In this document: positions 16,214-21,541 of the stretch, in pieces
Layout: every line of letters begins with the position of its first letter
How positions within the stretch are numbered: position 1 is the stretch's first letter
Made by a program: the position numbers and the translations under genes
The notes under the pieces: generated by a model
The model's input: the letters and a program-made list of their open reading frames with translations, nothing else
Database searches by the model: none
What the model was told of the DNA's origin: nothing
Source: Pseudoneurospora amorphoporcata
Taxonomy: Eukaryota; Ascomycota; Sordariomycetes; Sordariales; Sordariaceae
Direction of reading: 5' to 3'
Length of the DNA stretch: 21,541 nt
Assembly: GCA_033297205.1 (NCBI GenBank)
Contig: MU859400.1
Location: forward strand, 1 to 21,541

Positions 16214-18178
16214 CTAGTTCTTCCCCTTCAACCCCTCCAAAATATCAAACGCCGCCTTCTCTGCCGCCAGGTACGTACTAACCGCCGTAAACGTGCCCGG
16301 AATCCTCGGGTACACACTCGCATCCACGACCCTCAGTCCCTTGACCCCCCTAACCCTAAACTTACTATCCAACACGGCCATCGGATCCCCATCGGGCCCA
16401 ATCGGGCACGTCGAACTTGCATGATGTCCCCACGCTCCATCCTTGATATACTGCTCAATCTCTCCATCGCTCTGCTTATTCGCCCCGGGTCTAACCTCCT
16501 GGGTTCTTACGACCTGCCTCTTCAGCGCGTCGCGGGCCAGGCCGATCGCTTCGCGCATCGCCGTCAAATCGGCCTTGTAGTCGCCCGACCCGAAATCGAA
16601 GTAGTTGTAGTTAATCGCCGGCGTGTCCAACGGGTCGGACGACCTAAGCGTGACGCTACCAGCCCTGTTGCGCGGATGCGCTTTCAGCACAGCCCACGTC
16701 CACCAGTCGTGCTCGGCGGTAACGTCCACCGAGTAACCGGGGTAATACCCAGCGAAATTCACAGGCCCGCCAAAAGTAAAAACGTCGTAGTTATCGTCGG
16801 TGGTAACCGACGACTTATACAGCATAGCAACCGCCAACCCCGACGAAGCATAAGTCCCGCGATCGCCCAAAACAGGATGCAACCACCGATCCAAGCACGG
16901 ATCGGACGTGTTGCCGTACAACTGGAATGTGCATCCTGCCAAGGCGGCCCAGTTGTGGGGCACTTTGACGTTGACGCCTATTTCGTAGTGATCCTGCAGG
17001 TTACCGCCTACTCCCGGGAGGTCCACAAGGACGGGGATGCCGAAGCGGGAGAGTTCGTTGCGGGGGCCGATGCCGGAGAGTTTGAGGATTTGCGGGGAGT
17101 TGTAGGTGCCGCCGGAGATGATGACTTCTCGAGAAGCTTTGGCGGAGCCTGGTGTGCCGTTGGGGCGGATGTTCTTTGCGCGCTTGGGGGAAAGGGGAGA
17201 AGCGCGGTAGAGGTGTGCGCCGTCGAGGAATTCGACGCCTGTGGCTACTGGTTCTGTCTTGGAAGTGGTATTGAAGGTGATCTTGGTGACGTGGCAGTTC
17301 AAGCGCACGTCGAGCGGGTACTTCTTGCTGTCGTCGGGGTTGCGGGCGTCGCGCACGGCAACGACGAAGTCACGACTGCCGGAGCGGGCGCCATTCTTGC
17401 TGCTGATGGGAACCTCGTAGTAAGCCGGTTTCTTGTCGCGGGCAAGTGTGTCGGCGTTGAGGTCGCCGGTTAGGACGGTGGCGAGGTTGATGGGCGATTG
17501 GGTGATGTTGCCGAGGGCGAAGGCGCCGCCGAGGGTTAAAGACAAAAGTTGCGGGTCCTTGAGCGGGATGGTTAAGGGGGTCACTTCGGTGGACAGCCAG
17601 CCGTCCCAGCCGTGGCCTGAGTAGAGACCGTTGACGTAATTCTTGTCCTCCATGGAGACGAAGTGCTTGCGCATGTTCTCGGGTGACCAGCCTTGGTCGC
17701 CGGTCAGGTCAGCAAGGTACTGGAAGTCGGACTGGTGAGGGTAGACGGCGATCAGAGCATTGTGGGCGGTGCAGCCACCAAGGACGCCGGCGCGGGGGTA
17801 GAGTGTGCCAAGCATCTCGGCGCCTTTTGGAGGGAACAGGCCGGTGTAGATGCTGCCGTCCAGTAGCCGGTAGCTGGTCTTCCAGTCACGGGCCTGCTGC
17901 TTGTCGTCGGGATAGTGGCGGACGTAAAAGTCCCAGGACATCTTCTCGTCCTCGGTAGACCGGGCATTGTAGGCCGGGACTGTGACGTTGATGTTGTTGC
18001 CCTGGTCGTCGCCGGCTTCAATCAGGAGGGTCTTGTGGCCGGCCATGGCTAAGCGGGCGGCGAGGGGACCGCCACCGGCACCGGAGCCGACGACGATGTA
18101 CTCATAGCCGGTGAGCTCGACGGCTGAGGCGAGAGGGGCGGCGGCCAAGGCCAGGCCTAGGAGACGACGGAGGATCAT
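16214..18178 (-). CDS. secreted GMC-family FAD-dependent oxidoreductase
   Basis: A 654-codon intronless frame. Residues 1-19 form a signal peptide (basic start, Leu/Ala-rich core, likely cut after ASA), so the enzyme is probably extracellular. The ADP-binding fold is at about 26-46 (YEYIVVGSGAGGGPLAARLA) with the ribose-binding acid in LLIEAGD. Further GMC signatures are VLGGCTAHNALIAVYP (about 132), GGTYNSPQILKLSGIG (about 357), LPGVGGNLQDH (about 389) and the C-terminal active-site region GAWGHHASSTCPIG and RVVDASVYPRIPG. Several N-glycosylation sequons are present. GMC enzymes oxidise alcohols, sugars or choline-like substrates with O2 or quinones; the substrate cannot be told here. The second catalytic His/Asn position appears to be Phe (TFTAVSTY). 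ATG at 18178 is the first in frame and gives a proper signal peptide. No RIP damage; likely functional. Confidence 0.93.
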   Translation of the reverse strand: MILRRLLGLALAAAPLASAVELTGYEYIVVGSGAGGGPLAARLAMAGHKTLLIEAGDDQGNNINVTVPAYNARSTEDEKMSWDFYVRHYPDDKQQARDWKTSYRLLDGSIYTGLFPPKGAEMLGTLYPRAGVLGGCTAHNALIAVYPHQSDFQYLADLTGDQGWSPENMRKHFVSMEDKNYVNGLYSGHGWDGWLSTEVTPLTIPLKDPQLLSLTLGGAFALGNITQSPINLATVLTGDLNADTLARDKKPAYYEVPISSKNGARSGSRDFVVAVRDARNPDDSKKYPLDVRLNCHVTKITFNTTSKTEPVATGVEFLDGAHLYRASPLSPKRAKNIRPNGTPGSAKASREVIISGGTYNSPQILKLSGIGPRNELSRFGIPVLVDLPGVGGNLQDHYEIGVNVKVPHNWAALAGCTFQLYGNTSDPCLDRWLHPVLGDRGTYASSGLAVAMLYKSSVTTDDNYDVFTFGGPVNFAGYYPGYSVDVTAEHDWWTWAVLKAHPRNRAGSVTLRSSDPLDTPAINYNYFDFGSGDYKADLTAMREAIGLARDALKRQVVRTQEVRPGANKQSDGEIEQYIKDGAWGHHASSTCPIGPDGDPMAVLDSKFRVRGVKGLRVVDASVYPRIPGTFTAVSTYLAAEKAAFDILEGLKGKN

Positions 18179-20610
18179 GGTACTGTCGTTTCTCGGTTGC
18201 TGCAGAACCTGGAGAAACTTGAAGAGAGAGTGATGAAGCCGGCTGCAGCCAGCACGAGCCGGGAGGAGGCCGTTCTTATATCATGGTGACTGGCGCTAGG
18301 AGAGGAGGTTGGACTGAATGAATGAATGAATGAATGAATTTTGCGACTACGTTCTACCAATACTAGATAATAAGTCGTGCCCGCGACGACGGCTGGGCAT
18401 AGGTACAATAATGCGGGAAAAAAGCCTCCTTGGCCAGGCTCTAGCGTGGCCGTGGGCTGAAAAACCCTAATCCTTCCTGTAGTGTTTGGTTCCCACTCTT
18501 ACTCTAGGCCCCCTGACCCTGGGAGGCCCCGCACTTCCTCGTATGGCAGCGGTTCATCGTCTGGGTCGGGGGTCTCCGCGCGGGCTATCCTTATCCCCTG
18601 ATAGCCTCCTCCTTGTAGTACCTGGATGTGTGTGTATCCCTCATCCTTGAGGGCTTGTATTCTTGCAAGGAACGTTGAGGAGGTTGGACGTCAATGGTCT
18701 GGAACTCTACACGGCGATGGCTGGCTGTTGTTGAGTTGGCACAGGATACAACATCGGTGTAGCATGCACACCATCCCACATCCTGCGAACGAGAGAGGCC
18801 CGGACCGGGAACCTGAAAATCATGAGAAACCCCAAGAGGTTCACAGAACCCACGCGGGCAGAACATTTTGGCACTAGTTTGCTAGTGTCATGACGATCAT
18901 TGTCTCCGTACCCGGCACTTGTGCGGTTCCGGGCTGTGGCGGGCCCTCCTGCTTTTTGGGTGTTTTGGGTGCCCCCGATGCAGGCCCGATTCGACGATAA
19001 TGCACCAAGACGGGAGTTGTCCTCAACAGGCAGGAACCATGTCCAGACAGGAAAACATGATGGCCGAACTAAAATCCCAAAGGTGGGGGAAAACGGGAAA
19101 ACAGAGAGGCGAGGGTCACGGGAGGGACGTAATCGTCTCTCTGGGACTCTCTGGGGGACATCACAAGCGAAATCGTCAAACGACCAGCCTCCCTTCCACA
19201 AAACAACACTAATTTGGTGAAAGTTGAACTGTTGAAGCTGTCAAGGTAAACTATTGACTTGAACAGCCCGATTGTTCAGTCATGAATACCCTTTTCGTTC
19301 TAATACTCCCACTTGGGGTAGTGACGATGCAATACGTCACAGCACTGGTGAGTTGGAGAGTTGGAGGAGAGTTGGAGAGGGCGTCATGACATAGAACTGG
19401 TGGTATAGTGTCGATTTGAGGCCGCAAAGTCCGACAAGGGGAAAACGCTTTTCAGGCCTGGGGAACCAAAATCTCCCCCGCAAACAAAAAAGCCGTGTTA
19501 CATCGGACACCGCAGATCGTGTTCTGCAGCTTTTGAAATCGGTCCAATCACCGCTGTTGAAGTCCTTGAGCTATTCCGGTTCTTGCCTAGCTCATTGGGC
19601 TTGACTGGAATGGCAATGGCATTGGTCGATCACTTGTATTCAGTGATGGTGGTGGAAGCTATGATCGTGCACCAGGTGGATAAAACTGCAGTTTGCTGGG
19701 ATTCCGAGAGCCAGGGTGTCGCACCACCTAAAGTGACGAGAGAGGCGTCGCCATCCAAGCCATTCGAAGCCATTCGAAGCCATTCGGGTTCCCCTTTCCC
19801 ACGAATCTCATGTACATCGGGTCACCCATCGCCGCCCATCGCCGCCAAATCTCGCATGATCACCCGACCTGTAAGCCGTAAAAAGGACGGTGAAACCCAG
19901 CGTATAGCAACTCAGAATCCTTCCAAAGGTGCAGGTGCGCAAATTTGAGGCTGAACAGATCAAGATCAGCTTGGAATATCCGACAAACCAGCTGAGTGGC
20001 CACCTCAGGTAGATTGATCTCTAAGCCCGTGGATTTGCATGTCTTGATATCGTGGGTTGCATGGGCATCCTGGTTGTTCATTTTATAAAGTCCCGAGTGT
20101 TGAGTGTCGAGGCTCTACCCCAGACTTTGCGCTCTCAGGGACAGGGACTTTACGTACAAGCGAACCCTAACGGCCTTGAACGGGTACGGGTACGGATTCC
20201 CGCGGAAGATAGGGACGGGACAATATATACCCCAGAAAAGGGGGGGAATAGAAACGAAGCGGAATGTGGATGCAATGAGAAAATCAAAAAGGTCAGGGAG
20301 GTGAGAAGGCGGTCAAGTGGCGGGGCGAATTCGATACACCCTCTTCACTGTCGACATTCCTTGATCACGGGAATTCCTGAAGCTATTTTCCCACACGCCC
20401 TTCAAATCCAGCCAGCTTCGCGTTTTTAATGCCACTCCCTTGAACTGGATTCAGCCTAAGATGTGATTCGATACTGACAGGTTCAAATTGACAGCGCGGG
20501 CTATCGTCTGGCATATACTTCGTGGAGATCCTTGAGACCCTTGAGATCCGCACGAATATCCCTTCCCTTTGCAGCAGGACTTCGCACGAGCCGCGTGATC
20601 GACAAAGAAC
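18179..20610. other. long intergenic region, no convincing gene
   Basis: The first 200-300 bp lie upstream of the GMC gene and should contain its promoter; a (TGAA)6 microsatellite is at 18315-18338. Further right, short open frames occur on both strands (for example 18707-19201 minus, 18900-19220 plus, 19583-19948 plus), but they overlap each other, lack recognisable domains and look like chance. A 10 bp repeat GCCATTCGAA occurs about three times at 19759-19786. I see no tRNA, rRNA or transposon protein. Confidence 0.55.
18315..18338. repeat. (TGAA)6 microsatellite
   Basis: Six uninterrupted TGAA units, about 140 bp upstream of the GMC start codon. Confidence 0.97.
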
Positions 20611-20611
20611 C

Positions 20612-20658
20612 TTTTTTTTTTTTTTTTTTTTTTTTGGTTTTTTTGGTTTTTTTTGGGG
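20612..20658. repeat. T24 tract followed by GG-T7-GG-T8-GGGG
   Basis: Twenty-four consecutive T bases (20612-20635), then two shorter T runs separated by GG. On the minus strand this is a long A tract and could be the tail of a retroposed sequence lying to the right, but no LINE or SINE body was recognised. It may equally be a simple repeat; homopolymer length is prone to sequencing error. Confidence 0.9.
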
Positions 20659-20970
20659 TACCTGTCGAGCCTGTAAATCCTAAAACGAACCGCTCGAGCC
20701 GTAAATCACGATTAAGGATACACCAAACAACAACCCGTAAGCAATACTCTCGTATAGTTGACTTCTTGGTGAGACGACAGCGAATTATTTGAGTCAACAA
20801 ATTAAGAACTTCAGCCAAGCCTGCCAAATGCGAGGGTGCCTTGAAGCCGGAGGGAGACAGAGGTCGCGGTGGACTTGGCCATCAGCTTCGTCTTGGCATG
20901 CCATGTTGGGTCCCTACATACTTCTGACTTCTGCGAACCCCAGCAACTTTGGCAAGATGTGATCGGGATG

Positions 20971-21066
20971 CATGGAGCTTGCGTTGGCATGGAGCGCTTG
21001 CGTTAGCATGGAACGCTTGCGTTAGCATGGAGCGCTTGTGTTGGCATGGTGCTTGCGTTGGCATGG
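20971..21066. repeat. minisatellite of 17-19 bp units
   Basis: Five units of CATGGAGCGCTTGCGTTAG type (20971-20987, 20988-21006, 21007-21025, 21026-21044, 21045-21061) and a partial sixth. Three are 19 bp, and the two outer ones 17 bp owing to a 2 bp difference. No coding frame is preserved, because neither length is a multiple of three. Confidence 0.9.
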
Positions 21067-21217
21067 TCGACTGGCCCTGCTCCTGAAAATGCCGGGATAG
21101 GTTGAGGAAGTGCGTATTCTAGTGATGTATGTGAATAGCTTCATCGGTGGCTGACGGTTATCCGCGGCGCTAGTTGCGCAGTAGTCTAGGGAAACGTCCG
21201 AGGAGTGCGAAGCGAGC

Positions 21218-21541
21218 ATGGAAGCGAGGGACCAAACAATGATGAGAAAGCTACGAGTATTATCCGAGAAATGCGACAGGCGATGCTACACCTGTTACCA
21301 TTGGAGGCGTTCATACAGTGAGTGCCTTCGTCGTCTCAAAATGTTCATGCCAACTCTGGCTATCCAAACAGTATCCATTATAGCTGCCGTTCCTGGCCAG
21401 GTTTTCCACTACAATTCGCCTAAAACATTCCAATGGGGCAAGGGTAATGTGACAAGGGCAGGTTTCTGGGCTTGGAACAGTAGTTCAATTCAGCTAATAA
21501 ACTACTTTGGTCTCGAAGGCCTTGTTGATCCCTTCAACCTT
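21218..21541 (+). CDS. open frame of unknown nature, running into LTR D and off the window
   Basis: From ATG 21218 the plus strand stays open for 108 codons to the window edge (MEARDQTMMRKLRVLSEKCD...). A Cys-containing stretch (KCDRRCYTCYHW) does not match a standard zinc-finger spacing. From 21448 the frame continues through the start of an LTR copy, reading WAWNSSSIQLINYFGLEG, the same frame that is open in LTR B. No family recognised; may be a chance open frame or a gene with LTR-derived coding sequence. Confidence 0.2.
   Translation, partial: MEARDQTMMRKLRVLSEKCDRRCYTCYHWRRSYSECLRRLKMFMPTLAIQTVSIIAAVPGQVFHYNSPKTFQWGKGNVTRAGFWAWNSSSIQLINYFGLEGLVDPFNL
21448..21541. mobile_element. LTR copy D, truncated by window end (inverted relative to A and B)
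   Basis: TGTGACAAGGGC followed by GGGCTTGGAACAGTAG and AACTACTTTGGTCTCGA is the reverse complement of the right end of LTR B. Only 94 bp are visible. The left flank GGTAA (21443-21447) would be the target duplication if the other end carries it. Copies B and D are in opposite orientation around the GMC gene. Confidence 0.85.

Noticed and set aside
16421..17473. 350-codon plus-strand open frame over the GMC gene
   Set aside because: It is antisense to a gene with clear FAD and GMC motifs, and its translation has no domain. Long antisense frames are common in GC-rich genes.
18591..19220. overlapping open frames on both strands
   Set aside because: Mutually overlapping, no domain, no codon-like pattern; treated as chance.
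20971..21066. CRISPR-like array
   Set aside because: Units are contiguous 17-19 bp without spacers in a eukaryotic context; it is a minisatellite.
14665..21541. LTR pair B and D bounding one element that carries the GMC gene
   Set aside because: The copies are in inverted orientation, whereas LTRs of one element are direct repeats. B also has its own complete target duplication.

Overview
The window looks like an accessory, repeat-rich segment of a filamentous ascomycete (Pezizomycotina, possibly Sordariomycetes) chromosome. The reasons are gypsy and copia LTR retrotransposons, C-to-T decay concentrated at CpA/TpG that is typical of repeat-induced point mutation (RIP), a HET-D/E-type NACHT-WD40 gene, a PTH11-like receptor fragment, short introns with CTAAC branch points, and a secreted GMC flavoprotein gene. 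No tool was run; all calls are from reading and hand translation.

Layout. (1) 1-6025, minus strand: a Ty3/gypsy element running from a 221 bp 5' LTR (5805-6025) through gag (3455-5539) into pol (protease, RT, RNase H, start of integrase), cut by the left window edge. It is riddled with TAG/TAA stops. (2) 6026-6560: no gene seen. (3) About 6571-9659, plus strand: a 5'-truncated NACHT-WD40 (NLR-like, vegetative-incompatibility type) pseudogene with nine near-identical WD repeats, interrupted by a 690 bp solo LTR flanked by a perfect 5 bp target duplication. (4) 9713-10050, minus: remnant of an unrecognised protein. (5) 10108-12048, plus: leader, primer-binding-site candidate and intact-looking gag of a second retroelement, broken off at a 54 bp tandem repeat. 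(6) 12031-14242, minus: a Ty1/copia element with gag (two frameshifts), a tRNA-iMet anticodon-type primer binding site and a 5' LTR. (7) 14269-15700, plus: a mosaic relic made of an amino-acid-permease N-terminal piece joined to the C-terminal part of a PTH11/rhodopsin-like membrane protein with two introns, itself split by a second solo LTR (551 bp, perfect 5 bp target duplication). (8) 16214-18178, minus: the only clearly intact host gene, a secreted GMC oxidoreductase. (9) 18179-21447: mostly featureless intergenic DNA with simple repeats, a 24-T tract and a minisatellite. (10) 21448 to the end: the edge of another copy of the solo-LTR family, in inverted orientation.

The genes do not form a pathway. 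The coherent story is a transposon nest: several retroelement families inserted into or beside a self/non-self recognition gene and a receptor gene, followed by uneven RIP. The first gypsy element and the NACHT-WD40 gene are heavily mutated; the second gag, the copia gag and the GMC gene have few or no CpA-type stops. The most interesting part is the WD40 array, where RIP-type changes have altered residues as well as created stops within repeats of the kind that determine recognition specificity.
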